Below the pieces are notes generated by a model. It saw nothing but the letters and a program-made list of their open reading frames with translations. It was not told the DNA's origin and made no database searches. From NCBI GenBank assembly GCA_947498155.1, contig CANMJD010000001.1, forward strand, positions 1,054,001 to 1,118,000: 64,000 nucleotides of DNA. Reading direction: 5' to 3'. Positions 17,368 to 26,887 of the stretch are shown piece by piece. Both the position numbers and the translations under genes were made by a program. Source of the DNA: an uncultured Pseudoruegeria sp. GTDB taxonomy: Bacteria > Pseudomonadota > Alphaproteobacteria > Rhodobacterales > Rhodobacteraceae. How positions within the stretch are numbered: position 1 is the first letter of the stretch; every line of letters starts with the position of its first letter.

Positions 17368-17925
17368 TCAGTAATAGCCAAGATCGCTTACATCAATTTG
17401 GGCGGTGTGATCACGACCAAAGGCAACCACTCCGATGGATTGCAAGCTGTCTTTGTTAATCGTTGCCCGCATCAATCGCCCTGACGGCGTGAAGGCCGAA
17501 AATGGCAGACGGACTTCTGTCCACTCCGCGGTAGTTTCAAAACCGGCCTGATAATAGCTCCATGGCAACCGGTTGCTTTTACTGCGCAAGTGGATGAAAT
17601 AGATCTCTCCGTTGCCCCGCACCCGAAGCCGTATGCCTCTGGCCTCTGCGGGGGCGGGTTCTGCGAGTTGATGCCGGAACTGGATAAAACCGCCGTTGTT
17701 GTCGGTGCTGACCGCCCCCTTCAGGCGCGCGAAACTTTCACCGCCTTCTGTGCCAAATTGGACCGCCCCACGGGACACCCCGCCCATCACCGTATCTGCG
17801 ACATAGGTCCAACGGGTTTCGGGGCTGTTTTCAAAGCTTTCAATGGGGCGTTCTTCGGCCTGCACGGCAAAGGCTCCTGTGGCAATAAACAGAATGGCGG
17901 GTTTGAGCATAGATCGAATTGGCAT
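17368..17925 (-). CDS. Secreted CIA30 family protein
   Basis: A 185-residue protein with a signal peptide (MLKPAILFIATGAFAVQA) and a CIA30/galactose-binding-like beta domain: RWTYVADTVMGGVSRG, GIRLRVRGNGEIYF and WTEVRLPFSAF. Mitochondrial CIA30 helps complex I assembly; the role of bacterial members is unclear. The start at 17925 has GAGAGGA eight bases upstream. The frame continues upstream into tspO but without support. It lies 11 bp after tspO, so the pair is probably cotranscribed. Confidence 0.85.
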   Translation of the reverse strand: MPIRSMLKPAILFIATGAFAVQAEERPIESFENSPETRWTYVADTVMGGVSRGAVQFGTEGGESFARLKGAVSTDNNGGFIQFRHQLAEPAPAEARGIRLRVRGNGEIYFIHLRSKSNRLPWSYYQAGFETTAEWTEVRLPFSAFTPSGRLMRATINKDSLQSIGVVAFGRDHTAQIDVSDLGYY

Positions 17926-17936
17926 GATGGTTCCTC

Positions 17937-18389
17937 TCAATTCAAGGTGGCGATCGACAGGTTCAGCGCCGTGGCAAAGCTGACCCACGCCAGATAGGGC
18001 ATAAGCGCCACGGACGAAACGCGGTCCATGCGCCAGGTCGCGCGTATCAACAGCACGATGACCGCCCAAAGCGCGACGATGATCAGCAACGCCACCCAAA
18101 GCTGTTGAAGCGCAAAGAACATCGGCGACCAGAGAAAATTAAGCCCAAGCTGCCCCCACCAGAGCCGATACGCCGCAGAGGAACGTTGGGCCTCATGCAG
18201 CCGCCAACCCACCATTGCGATCATCACATAAAGCACCGTCCAAACCGGCGCAAAAATCCAGTTGGGCGGGTTGAATGCGGGCTTTTGTAAATCAGCATAC
18301 CAAGCCCCGGGCGCGGTCAGCGTGCCGATCAAAATACCGCCGCCGACCACAAGGGTCAGAAAGGCGCTTCGGGTGATCCATTTGCTCAT
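17937..18389 (-). CDS. tspO: TspO/MBR family tryptophan-rich membrane protein
   Basis: A 150-residue membrane protein with five hydrophobic helices. PAFNPPNWIFAPVWTVLYVMI is the family signature, and WWGQLGLNFLWSPMFF follows. Rhodobacter TspO binds porphyrins and affects photosystem gene expression in response to oxygen; elsewhere it is stress-related. It is followed at once by the CIA30 gene and sits near a cryptochrome, both suggestive of light or redox physiology. Confidence 0.93.
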   Translation of the reverse strand: MSKWITRSAFLTLVVGGGILIGTLTAPGAWYADLQKPAFNPPNWIFAPVWTVLYVMIAMVGWRLHEAQRSSAAYRLWWGQLGLNFLWSPMFFALQQLWVALLIIVALWAVIVLLIRATWRMDRVSSVALMPYLAWVSFATALNLSIATLN

Positions 18390-18429
18390 GGGCGGTTCTC
18401 AATCAGGGAATTCAGGTCAGATTTTCAGC

Positions 18430-18939
18430 TCAGCAGCCTGCAAGGGAAATGCGGGCAGTGGACGCTGCATCAAACACGCCCTGCGCGGTCTTCTGGTCCT
18501 GCTGCAAATGCACCTTGGCCCCGACAATCTCTGACCCTGACACGGTTATCTCTCGTTGGCCAAGGGTATCATCCACATCGATTGTAAAGGCGATGGCCGC
18601 GCCGGGCGCAAGGCTGTTGATCGAAAGATCAATCGACCTCTGCCCGTCGGTGACTGTGGGCAGCCCTGTCAACGCCGCGCGACCTTGAGTGATCTCGAAG
18701 GGTTGGAACACCTCGACCCCGGCCCCGCTGCCAGTTACATCAAAAATCAACGCCCCTGCAGACGACGTCAGATCAAGCCGAAGGGTTGACCCGGCAATCT
18801 CGCAGGTGCCGGTGTTTTCGATTGCGAAACGATCCTTGGGCGCGCCTTCGATAAAACTGACCTGAAGATTGGCCTGTGCGGCAGTGGCGCAGAGCGCAGA
18901 GGCTGCGGCCAAAGCGGTAGAAATCAAAGTGCGGCGCAT
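18430..18939 (-). CDS. Secreted aggregation-factor-core-like protein
   Basis: A 169-residue exported protein. The chosen ATG at 18939 has AAGGAT upstream and starts a clear signal peptide (MRRTLISTALAAASALCATAAQA). The mature part is beta-rich and acidic, with NLQVSFIEGAPKDRFAIENTG, GAGVEVFQPFE and IAFTIDVDDTLG. It resembles Rhodobacteraceae proteins annotated aggregation factor core; their function is not known to me. It follows the cryptochrome region on the same strand with a gap of about 300 bp. Confidence 0.7.
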   Translation of the reverse strand: MRRTLISTALAAASALCATAAQANLQVSFIEGAPKDRFAIENTGTCEIAGSTLRLDLTSSAGALIFDVTGSGAGVEVFQPFEITQGRAALTGLPTVTDGQRSIDLSINSLAPGAAIAFTIDVDDTLGQREITVSGSEIVGAKVHLQQDQKTAQGVFDAASTARISLAGC

Positions 18940-19099
18940 GATGTTATCCTTTTTGAGAAACGAAACTGTCCTTGATACGCGGCGACAGGGCGGCAGGATC
19001 ATTTTTAAACAAGATCGTCGTTTCCGCGGTGGCGCAGTTCATCCAGATGCCCCCCTGATCCGTAGAGTCCCTCAGTGCCATTGCTCCATGGGTTTCTGA

Positions 19100-19273
19100 A
19101 TGAAAATGCGTAAAAAATCCGACCTGCCCCACAAAACCTGCGTGCGGTGCCAGCGGCCATTTGTTTGGCGCAAAAAATGGCAAAAGAATTGGGCCGAGGT
19201 TAAATATTGTTCCGAACGGTGTCGGCGGCGCGCAGCAAACGCTGATATCAAAGCGCTTTCAGGATCGCAGTAG
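19100..19273 (+). CDS. DUF2256 mini-protein (zinc-ribbon-like)
   Basis: A 57-residue frame (55 if the second ATG at 19106 is used). It has two cysteine pairs, CVRC and CSERC, around FVWRKKWQKNWAEVKY, followed by an arginine-rich stretch. This is the pattern of the DUF2256 family, which I recall as frequently adjacent to FeS cryptochrome/photolyase genes. Here it converges on the cryptochrome gene and overlaps its 3' end by 26 bp. It may bind zinc or nucleic acid. The gene is short enough to be missed by length filters. Confidence 0.8.
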   Translation: MKMRKKSDLPHKTCVRCQRPFVWRKKWQKNWAEVKYCSERCRRRAANADIKALSGSQ

Positions 19274-20795
19274 CGCTTTGTCGATAGGCCCGTTTTTTGT
19301 CGTCCCCCATCCGGTCCCATGTACGATACGCCTGAGAAAGCCGCGGGTTTGCGCCTAATTTATCCTGATTGCGGATCAGAAAATCCCAATACAGCGGATT
19401 GAACGGGCAGGCCTGCGGTCCGGTTTTCTGATGAACATCGTAGCGGCACCCCGCGCAGTGATTGGACATTTTGTTGATATAATTACCGCTCGCCGCATAG
19501 GGTTTGGACCCCAAGATACCACCATCGGCAAACTGGCTCATTCCAATGACGTTGGGGGCTTCGACCCATTCATAGGCGTCGGCATAAACCGCCAGATACC
19601 ATTCATGCACCTCATGAGGGTTCACCCCGATCAGCATCGCAAAGTTACCGGTCACCATCAAACGCTGGATATGATGGGCATAGGCGTGATCTCGTGTCTG
19701 GCGGAGCGCCGACGCCATACAGGCCATATCGGTGTCCGCCGTCCAGTAAAAATCCGGCAAGGCCCGCTGCGCCTGCAGAAAATTCTGCTGCGTATAATCG
19801 GGCATTTTTAGCCAATAAATGCCGCGCACATATTCACGCCATCCGATGATCTGCCGGATGAACCCTTCGACCGCATTTAGCGGTGCGCTACCTTCATAAT
19901 AGGCACGCTCCACCCGACGGCAAACTGCCAAAGGGTCCAGCAGGCCGGCGTTAATATATTGCGCCAGAACCGAGTGGTACAGGAATGGCTCTCCCTCTAG
20001 CATGGCGTCTTGATAGTCGCCGAACCGCGCCAGCGCCTCTGTCACAAAATGCTCCAGCGCCTCCTGCGCGCCCTCTTGGGTGACGGCAAAGCAAAAGGGA
20101 TGCAACTCTCCGAAATGGGTATCAAAACGATCGGCAACAAGCGCCAGCACATCCTTGGTAATCTGATCGGGCGCGTGACGCAGGGGTCGCGGCATGAAGA
20201 GATCATCGGCGGCGGGCTTGCGGTTTTCACTATCGAAATTCCACTTGCCGCCCTCCGGTTTGTCCCCCTGCATCAACAGACCGGTTTTGCGTCGCATGTC
20301 CCGATAAAAATACTCCATGCGCAACTGCTTGCGCCCCTCGGCCCAGCGCTGGAACGTGGCGTGATCGCAGATAAACCGTGAATCCAGCCGCATCTCCAGC
20401 GCCACCTGCCGATCCCTGGCCCAATCCTGCACGGCGGCCTTTAGCCGATATTCGGCAGGTTCGGTCAGGCAAACCTGCGTCAGGCAAAAATCCTGCAATG
20501 CACGGGCGATTTCGCCGGTGATTGAGCCGCAGTTCTTCGGATCATCCAGCGTCACATAGCGCAACCGCCACCCCATGGCCAAAAGCCGTTCTGCGTGGTG
20601 GCGCATGGCGGAAAACAGAAAGGCGATCTTCTTTTTATGGTGGGGCACATAACCGGCTTCCTCGGCCACCTCTGCCATCAGGATCACATCGCGCGCCTGA
20701 TCAGCCCCCTTCAATGCGGCAAGATCCAAAGAAAGCTGATCGCCCAGCACAACAATAAGCCGCGCAGTGGGAGCGGAAGGGATTAGGTCATTCAT
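19248..20795 (-). CDS. FeS-type bacterial cryptochrome / (6-4) photolyase-like protein
   Basis: A 515-residue flavoprotein of the FeS-BCP group. It starts with the Rossmann-like antenna domain (LIVVLGDQLSLDLAAL), continues with HHKKKIAFLFSAMRHHAE, and has the FAD-binding helical domain with YEGSAPLNAVEGFIRQIIGWREYVRG, HHIQRLMVTGNFAML and WVEAPNVIGMSQFADGG. The C-terminal cysteines NHCAGCRYDV and ACPFNPLYWDF are ligands of the [4Fe-4S] cluster. Known members repair (6-4) photoproducts or affect photosynthesis gene expression. It is convergent with, and overlaps, the DUF2256 mini-gene. Confidence 0.93.
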   Translation of the reverse strand: MNDLIPSAPTARLIVVLGDQLSLDLAALKGADQARDVILMAEVAEEAGYVPHHKKKIAFLFSAMRHHAERLLAMGWRLRYVTLDDPKNCGSITGEIARALQDFCLTQVCLTEPAEYRLKAAVQDWARDRQVALEMRLDSRFICDHATFQRWAEGRKQLRMEYFYRDMRRKTGLLMQGDKPEGGKWNFDSENRKPAADDLFMPRPLRHAPDQITKDVLALVADRFDTHFGELHPFCFAVTQEGAQEALEHFVTEALARFGDYQDAMLEGEPFLYHSVLAQYINAGLLDPLAVCRRVERAYYEGSAPLNAVEGFIRQIIGWREYVRGIYWLKMPDYTQQNFLQAQRALPDFYWTADTDMACMASALRQTRDHAYAHHIQRLMVTGNFAMLIGVNPHEVHEWYLAVYADAYEWVEAPNVIGMSQFADGGILGSKPYAASGNYINKMSNHCAGCRYDVHQKTGPQACPFNPLYWDFLIRNQDKLGANPRLSQAYRTWDRMGDDKKRAYRQSATAILKAL

Positions 20796-20845
20796 CCACG
20801 AGCAGATAGCAGTCCGCAGGCATTAGACAAGTGATTGAAGGAAGC

Positions 20846-21664
20846 TTACTGCCCCTCAAGATCGCGGGCGACGATCTTACCTTTGTGCAGCAGCATTTCT
20901 GCATGGGCCGAGCCGCCAAAGCGTTTGTAAGCCGTCACAAAAGCGGTGTTTTTTTCCATCTTCTTGACGCCGGATGCCGTGCAAGGCATGCCTTTGCCCT
21001 TGCCACAGACGCGGGTTTTGATGCGCTCATAGGCGATATCGGTGCCGGAATAGGGTTTACCCTTAACCATCGGATCATAGCGCATGGCTTCATGCACCGA
21101 AGGCGCGCCCAACAGGGCAAGGCTGGCCTTGAATTGCCGCGCACAACCGTCTTTGAAACCGGTCACATAATGATCACGCATGGCTGTCGATGTCGGATCG
21201 CTATCATAAAGCCGGAAACCCGATCCGCGCTCCGGGAAGCGATCGACTTCTTTGCCCAATGATTTCTTGGATTTACCGCAGACTTTTGACACCTCGCCAA
21301 AAACAATCTCGCGGGAGGGTTCAGGTTCTTGGCGGGGGGCTTCTGCACTAACGCCGTATTCTTCAAGCTGCTGGACCGACGGTTCTTTGGGATCGGACTT
21401 AGCAGGTTCTTTCGAGCCGCCAAACAGACCGGCAAACAACCCTTCTTCCGCATCTTCGACAGGGCTTTGCAGGGCCGTGCGGGTGGCGGTTTCATCCAGA
21501 TCCACCTCGGAAAGCGGGACGATATCGGACGCCTCCCCCTCTGGCATCATAGCTTCATCAGATGTTTCAGGCAGCGCTTCGGGATCCGTAGCGGTCATGC
21601 AGGCAGACAGGGACAGGGCCGCACACAGGGCAGCAATTGAACTAAATTGTCTACATTTCCTCAA
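20846..21664 (-). CDS. Putative outer-membrane lipoprotein, function unknown
   Basis: A 272-residue protein with a lipoprotein signal peptide: hydrophobic IAALCAALSLSAC with the lipobox cysteine at residue 22. An acidic, Pro-rich linker follows, then a domain with four cysteines (VCGKSKKSLG, DGCARQFKASL, VCGKGKGMPC). It resembles uncharacterised Rhodobacteraceae lipoproteins. The start is TTG, overlapping the end of dnaE by 14 bases, so translation is probably coupled to dnaE. Confidence 0.75.
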   Translation of the reverse strand: MRKCRQFSSIAALCAALSLSACMTATDPEALPETSDEAMMPEGEASDIVPLSEVDLDETATRTALQSPVEDAEEGLFAGLFGGSKEPAKSDPKEPSVQQLEEYGVSAEAPRQEPEPSREIVFGEVSKVCGKSKKSLGKEVDRFPERGSGFRLYDSDPTSTAMRDHYVTGFKDGCARQFKASLALLGAPSVHEAMRYDPMVKGKPYSGTDIAYERIKTRVCGKGKGMPCTASGVKKMEKNTAFVTAYKRFGGSAHAEMLLHKGKIVARDLEGQ

Positions 21665-24600
21665 CCGTCAGCACTCCCCCAAGGCTTTTGATCGCACCTT
21701 TGATCTGTGGGTTGACGGGATAGTCGCGTTCGAGCGAAATTTCAACCTCACCGGGGAGCTCTGGGTGAATCAGGCAGAAATTGACCGGTCCACGGCTGCG
21801 GATACTGCCATCCTTGGCGGTTTTGTCCAATAAATCAGCCACTGTGCCAACAGCTTGGAGGTCATCCAGAAAGATGCGCAGCCCTGCTGATCCGGCATCT
21901 GCGGCCACTGTATCGACCGGCTGGATCGCACGGGCCAACAGTTTCAACTGATCGCTTTCAACAGTTGCCTCTACTGTGACCACGACCTTGGCGCCTGACA
22001 CCAGATGATCCCGCGAAGCTTCCAGCGTGTCCGAGAAAATCGTCACCTCATAGGCGCCGGTGGGATCAGACAGCTGCGCAAAGGCAAATCGGTTGCCCTT
22101 GGCGGATTTACGTTCCTGACAGCCTGCAACCGCCCCGGCCAGTTTGGCCACAACAGCCCCGCCTTTGGCCTTGGCCTCCAGATCGGAGAGAGTCATGACC
22201 TTTTTACGCCGCAGCGCCGGCATGTAGTCATCCAGAGGATGGCCCGAAAGATAAAAGCCGATGGCTTTGAATTCCTCGGTTAACCGCTCTGCGGGCAACC
22301 AGTCGGTGGTCGGTGACAGGCGCGGTTCGGGCAGATCATCCCCGGCTTCACCAAACAACGATACCTGATTAGAGGCGCGCTGTTCGTGGATAGCAGCAGA
22401 GTAGTTCATCAGGGCTTCGACACTGTCAAACACCCGTTTGCGATTGCGGTCCAACATGTCAAAAGCCCCAGCCCGCGCCAGCATCTCCATCGGGCGTTTG
22501 CCTACCCGCTTCAGATCGACCCGACGGGCCACGTCAAACAGGGTGGTAAAGGGTTTATCCGCACCGTCAACCTGACGGGCCTCCACCACCAGACGCATGG
22601 CATCGCCGCCAACGTTTTTCAGCGCGCCCAGCGCATAGACCAATTCCCCGTCTTTCACCGAGAATGTCGCCAAAGAACGGTTTACACAGGGCGGCACAAT
22701 GGTCAGCCCCAGTCCTTCGCGGTCTTTGGGTTTACGCACTTCCTCGGCATAAACGGCCAGCTTGTCGGTCAGATGGATATCGCAATTCATCACCCCCGCC
22801 ATGAATTCCACCGGATGGTTCGCCTTGAGCCAACCGGTCTGATAGCTCACCACCGCATAGGCCGCCGCATGGGATTTGTTGAACCCGTAGTTGGCGAACT
22901 TCTCAAGCAAGTCAAAGACTTCGCTGGCTTTCTTCGCCGGAACGCCGTTTTCAGAAGCACCTTTTTCGAACTTCGGGCGTTCGGCGTCCATCGCCTCTTT
23001 GATCTTTTTACCCATTGCGCGGCGCAGCAAATCCGCCCCGCCAAGGCTGTAACCCGCCATGACCTGCGCGATCTGCATCACCTGCTCCTGATAAACAATG
23101 ATGCCTTGGGTTTCTTCAAGGATATGGTCAATCAGCGGGTGAACAGACTCGATTTCCTTCAGCCCGTTCTTGACCTCGCAATAGGTCGGAATGTTTTCCA
23201 TCGGGCCGGGCCGGTACAGCGCCACCAAAGCCACAATGTCCTCGATACAGGTGGGTTTCATGCGCTTAAGCGCATCCATCATACCGCTGGATTCCACCTG
23301 AAACACCGCCACTGTGCGGGCTTCGGAATAAAGCGTATAGGTCGCTTCATCTTCTAGCGGGATGGCATTGATTTCGTTTTCTGCCCCTGCGGCGGGTGTG
23401 TACAGCTCTGTACCATCGGCGGCGATATGGATCGAGCGACCGGATTTCAGGATTTGCTCAATCGCGTTCTGGATTACCGTCAGGGTTTTCAGCCCCAGAA
23501 AGTCGAATTTGACCAACCCCGCCTGTTCAACCCATTTCATATTGAACTGGGTGGCAGGCATATCGGATCGCGGATCCTGATAGAGCGGCACCAACCGGTC
23601 CAAGGGTCGATCCCCGATCACAACCCCCGCCGCATGGGTCGAGGCATTCCGCAGCAAGCCTTCGACCTGTTGGCCGTAGTTCAGCAGTCGTTCAACAACC
23701 TCTTCGTTGCGAGCCTCTTCACGTAAGCGCGGCTCATCCACCAAAGCCTGTGCAATCGACACCGGCTTGACCCCTTCAACAGGGATCAGCTTGGATAGCC
23801 GATCCACCTGCCCATAGGGCATCTGCAACACCCGCCCGATGTCACGCACCGCGGCCTTTGACAGAAGTGCTCCGAAGGTGATGATCTGGCCAACTTTATC
23901 GCGGCCGTATTTCTCTTGCACGTAGCGGATCACCTCTTCGCGGCGATCCATGCAAAAATCGATGTCGAAATCCGGCATGCTGACCCGTTCCGGATTCAGG
24001 AACCGTTCAAACAGCAAGGAATAGCGCAAAGGATCAAGGTCGGTGATGGTCAGCGCATAGGCCACAAGACTACCCGCCCCAGACCCCCGACCGGGGCCCA
24101 CCGGAATGCCCTGATCCTTGCCCCATTTGATAAAATCCGCAACGATCAGAAAATAGCCGGGAAAGCCCATGCCTTCGATGATATCCAGCTCGAAATCCAA
24201 CCGCGCCTGATAGTCCTCTACACTGGCCGCATGGGGGATCACTTTCAGGCGATCCTGCAACCCTGCGTTGGCCTGACGGCGCAGCTCCTGCACCTCATCA
24301 TCGGCAAATTTGGGCAGGATCGGGTCGCGCCGATAAGCCATGAACGCACAACGTTTGGCGATTTCAACTGTATTTTCAATGGCCTCAGGCAAATCGGCGA
24401 ACAACGTCACCATCTCTTGCTGGCTTTTGAAATAATGCTGCGGCGTCAAACGGCGGCGCGGCTGCTGCTGATCGACATAGGCCCCCTCGGCAATACAGAT
24501 CAGCGCGTCATGGGCCTCGGCCATTTCTTGTTTCGGGAAATAGACATCATTGGTGGCCACCAAGGGCAGATCCATCCCGTAGGCCATTTCGACAAAGCCG

Positions 24601-25181
24601 CGTTCCGTGGCCCGTTCGGCCTCGGTGCACTGCCCGCCTTCACCGGGGTGGCGTTGGAGTTCGACATAAAGCCTATCCCCGTAAATCTCGGCCAGACGGT
24701 CCATCAGGGCCTGCGCCTTGGGTTTTTGACCCGCCTGTAACAGTTTGCCCACGGCCCCCTCGGGACCACCGGTCAGACAGATCAACCCTGCCCCAAATTC
24801 CGCCAGTTCCGCCACAGTCACCTGCGGCAGCGCCCCGCCTTTGTCGACATACAGACAGGACGACAGCCGCATGAGGTTTTCATAACCGGTTTCATTCTGG
24901 GCCAGCAGCACAACCGGTGCAGGATCGCGGGGCTTTTCGCCTGTCGCGGGCGGGTCATATTCCACATCCACCTGACAACCAATGATCGGCTGGATACCCG
25001 CCCCTGCCGCCGTAACCGAGAACTCCAGTCCGGCAAACATATTGTTGGTATCGGTCATCGCGACGGCGGGCATGTCATTTTCAGCACAAAACCCAGAGAG
25101 TTTTTTGACCGGCACCGCGCCTTCCAGCAGAGAGTATTCGGTGTGCACACGAAGATGAATGAATCGGGGGGTATTGCTCAT
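21651..25181 (-). CDS. dnaE: DNA polymerase III subunit alpha
   Basis: The replicative polymerase subunit, 1176 residues. The N-terminal PHP domain is marked by HLRVHTEYSLLEGA. The palm domain has GPGRGSGAGSLVAYAL and the catalytic aspartates in MPDFDIDFC. Further motifs are VEQAGLVKFDFLGLKTL, VALYRPGPMENIP and FNKSHAAAYAVVSYQT. An OB-fold region with FAQLSDPTGAYEVTIFSD lies near the C-terminus. The gene is complete and followed by an overlapping lipoprotein gene. Confidence 0.97.
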   Translation of the reverse strand: MSNTPRFIHLRVHTEYSLLEGAVPVKKLSGFCAENDMPAVAMTDTNNMFAGLEFSVTAAGAGIQPIIGCQVDVEYDPPATGEKPRDPAPVVLLAQNETGYENLMRLSSCLYVDKGGALPQVTVAELAEFGAGLICLTGGPEGAVGKLLQAGQKPKAQALMDRLAEIYGDRLYVELQRHPGEGGQCTEAERATERGFVEMAYGMDLPLVATNDVYFPKQEMAEAHDALICIAEGAYVDQQQPRRRLTPQHYFKSQQEMVTLFADLPEAIENTVEIAKRCAFMAYRRDPILPKFADDEVQELRRQANAGLQDRLKVIPHAASVEDYQARLDFELDIIEGMGFPGYFLIVADFIKWGKDQGIPVGPGRGSGAGSLVAYALTITDLDPLRYSLLFERFLNPERVSMPDFDIDFCMDRREEVIRYVQEKYGRDKVGQIITFGALLSKAAVRDIGRVLQMPYGQVDRLSKLIPVEGVKPVSIAQALVDEPRLREEARNEEVVERLLNYGQQVEGLLRNASTHAAGVVIGDRPLDRLVPLYQDPRSDMPATQFNMKWVEQAGLVKFDFLGLKTLTVIQNAIEQILKSGRSIHIAADGTELYTPAAGAENEINAIPLEDEATYTLYSEARTVAVFQVESSGMMDALKRMKPTCIEDIVALVALYRPGPMENIPTYCEVKNGLKEIESVHPLIDHILEETQGIIVYQEQVMQIAQVMAGYSLGGADLLRRAMGKKIKEAMDAERPKFEKGASENGVPAKKASEVFDLLEKFANYGFNKSHAAAYAVVSYQTGWLKANHPVEFMAGVMNCDIHLTDKLAVYAEEVRKPKDREGLGLTIVPPCVNRSLATFSVKDGELVYALGALKNVGGDAMRLVVEARQVDGADKPFTTLFDVARRVDLKRVGKRPMEMLARAGAFDMLDRNRKRVFDSVEALMNYSAAIHEQRASNQVSLFGEAGDDLPEPRLSPTTDWLPAERLTEEFKAIGFYLSGHPLDDYMPALRRKKVMTLSDLEAKAKGGAVVAKLAGAVAGCQERKSAKGNRFAFAQLSDPTGAYEVTIFSDTLEASRDHLVSGAKVVVTVEATVESDQLKLLARAIQPVDTVAADAGSAGLRIFLDDLQAVGTVADLLDKTAKDGSIRSRGPVNFCLIHPELPGEVEISLERDYPVNPQIKGAIKSLGGVLTVEEM

Positions 25182-25474
25182 GCGGCCAAGCTATCGAAAC
25201 CGTAGAAAGGAAGAAACCACCGAATGATGCGACCCGGCGAATTCATCCCCTGCCCCCGTGTCACCCGGCCCCAATATCACTGCCTAATTTTCATGCAATC
25301 ACTCAAAGAATAAACAGTTTCAAGAAATTGAGTATAATTCTTTTCTTGCCACATCCCCCTAAGAGAGGGTTTGATAACAGATGGCCCACAGGGGTCCGGC
25401 CTGTCTGATTGCTTTACGCCGCATCGGGCGACAACAGGTTTCGAGGACAGAACAGAAAGCGGCGGATACATAAA
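25182..25474. promoter_or_regulatory. Divergent dnaE/xdhA promoter region
   Basis: A 293-bp spacer. Its middle (about 25285-25350) is AT-rich, with TATAAT at 25333-25338 on the plus strand but no good -35 at the expected distance. CAAGAA and TTCTTG form a short inverted repeat around it, a possible operator. ACAGG and CCTGT around 25400 form a small hairpin in the putative xdhA leader. No riboswitch I know was recognised. Confidence 0.4.
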
Positions 25475-26887
25475 ATGCCTGAAATCACATTCCTTCTGAA
25501 TGGTGAAAAGGTAGTGGTAACCGACGCCCCACCCACCCAAACCCTGCTGGACTGGCTTCGGTTGGAACAGGGTCTGACTGGCACCAAAGAGGGCTGTAAT
25601 GAGGGCGATTGCGGTGCCTGCTCTGTCATGGTGAGCACAAAAGGCGCCGCGCCACGCGCGCTGAACGCCTGTATTCTGATGATACCGCAACTACAGGGCA
25701 AAGCCCTGCGCACCGTTGAGGGCATGGCCAGTGGCGACACGCTGCATCCGGTCCAAGAGGCCATGGTCACCCATCACGGCTCGCAATGCGGCTTTTGCAC
25801 CCCCGGCTTTGTAATCTCTATGGCCACCGCTCATGCCAATGACGCCAGTGATTTTGACGACCAGCTGGCCGGAAACCTGTGCCGCTGCACCGGCTATGCA
25901 CCGATTATCCGCGCCGCCCAAGCCGCGAAAGAAAAGGCCAAACCCGAATGGCTCGCTTCTGATCAAGTAAAAATCGCCGCCCCCGACTTTGTTCCCCAAA
26001 TATCCGCAGGGGGCCCGGGGGGCAGCCAGCCCCCCGCCTTTTTGCCCACCACCAGTGACGCGCTGGCCGCGTGGTATCTGGACAACCCCAAGGCCACACT
26101 GATTGCCGGGGCCACGGATGTGGGCCTATGGGTAACCAAACATCTGCGCGACCTGCAGCCTGTGGCGTTTCTCGGTGGTATTGACGATCTGAAAACCATC
26201 GACATCACTGATACGCATCTGCGCTTCGGGGCCGGTGTTACCATGACCGACGTACGCACAGCCGTGCAGCCCTATTTTTCCTCTTTTGCCGAAATGATCC
26301 GTCGCTATGGGGCCACGCAGGTGCGCAACGCCGCCACGCTGGGCGGCAATATCGCCAATGGCTCCCCGATCGGCGATGGCCCGCCTGCCCTGATCGCACT
26401 GGATGCCACCCTGCATTTACGGCGCGGCGCAGACCGGCGCAGCCTATCGCTCGAGGATTTTTTCATCGATTACGGCAAGCAAGACCGCCAGTCCGGCGAA
26501 TTTGTCGAAGCCATCACCATCCCGCACCAGCCCGACCATTTGAAATGCTATAAACTGTCCAAAAGGTTGGATCAGGATATTTCTGCCGTCTGTGGTTGCT
26601 TTAATCTGACGATAAAGGATGGAAAAGTACAAGCCGCGCGCATTGCATTCGGGGGCATGGCAGGCATCCCCAAACGCGCGCGGGCGGTTGAAAACGCCCT
26701 TATTGGTGAAGCGTTTAACGAACAGACTCTCAAATCTGTCCTGCCGCTGTTTGAGCAGGATTTCACCCCGATGTCAGACATGCGCGCCTCTGCCGGTTAC
26801 CGGATGCAAGCGGCACAAAACATGTTGCTACGGTATTTTTACGAAAGTCAGGGCCTTGCCAGTTCTGTGCTCGAGGTGAAGCCATGA
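25475..26887 (+). CDS. xdhA: Xanthine dehydrogenase small subunit (FeS and FAD)
   Basis: Oxidises hypoxanthine and xanthine to urate together with XdhB. It has 470 residues from the ATG at 25475; the frame extends 22 codons upstream without similarity. The 2Fe-2S domains are complete: Cys41, 46, 49 and 66 (CNEGDCGAC), and Cys105, 108, 136 and 138 (CGFCTPG, CRCTGY). A linker is followed by a FAD-binding domain with [14 protein letters not shown] and [17 protein letters not shown]. It is first in a seven-gene purine operon and overlaps xdhB by four bases. Confidence 0.95.
   Translation: MPEITFLLNGEKVVVTDAPPTQTLLDWLRLEQGLTGTKEGCNEGDCGACSVMVSTKGAAPRALNACILMIPQLQGKALRTVEGMASGDTLHPVQEAMVTHHGSQCGFCTPGFVISMATAHANDASDFDDQLAGNLCRCTGYAPIIRAAQAAKEKAKPEWLASDQVKIAAPDFVPQISAGGPGGSQPPAFLPTTSDALAAWYLDNPKATLIAGATDVGLWVTKHLRDLQPVAFLGGIDDLKTIDITDTHLRFGAGVTMTDVRTAVQPYFSSFAEMIRRYGATQVRNAATLGGNIANGSPIGDGPPALIALDATLHLRRGADRRSLSLEDFFIDYGKQDRQSGEFVEAITIPHQPDHLKCYKLSKRLDQDISAVCGCFNLTIKDGKVQAARIAFGGMAGIPKRARAVENALIGEAFNEQTLKSVLPLFEQDFTPMSDMRASAGYRMQAAQNMLLRYFYESQGLASSVLEVKP

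Noticed and set aside
22386-24740. Two plus-strand open frames of 323 and 274 codons opposite dnaE
   Set aside because: Antisense shadows of dnaE; both are rich in His and Arg and show no domain.
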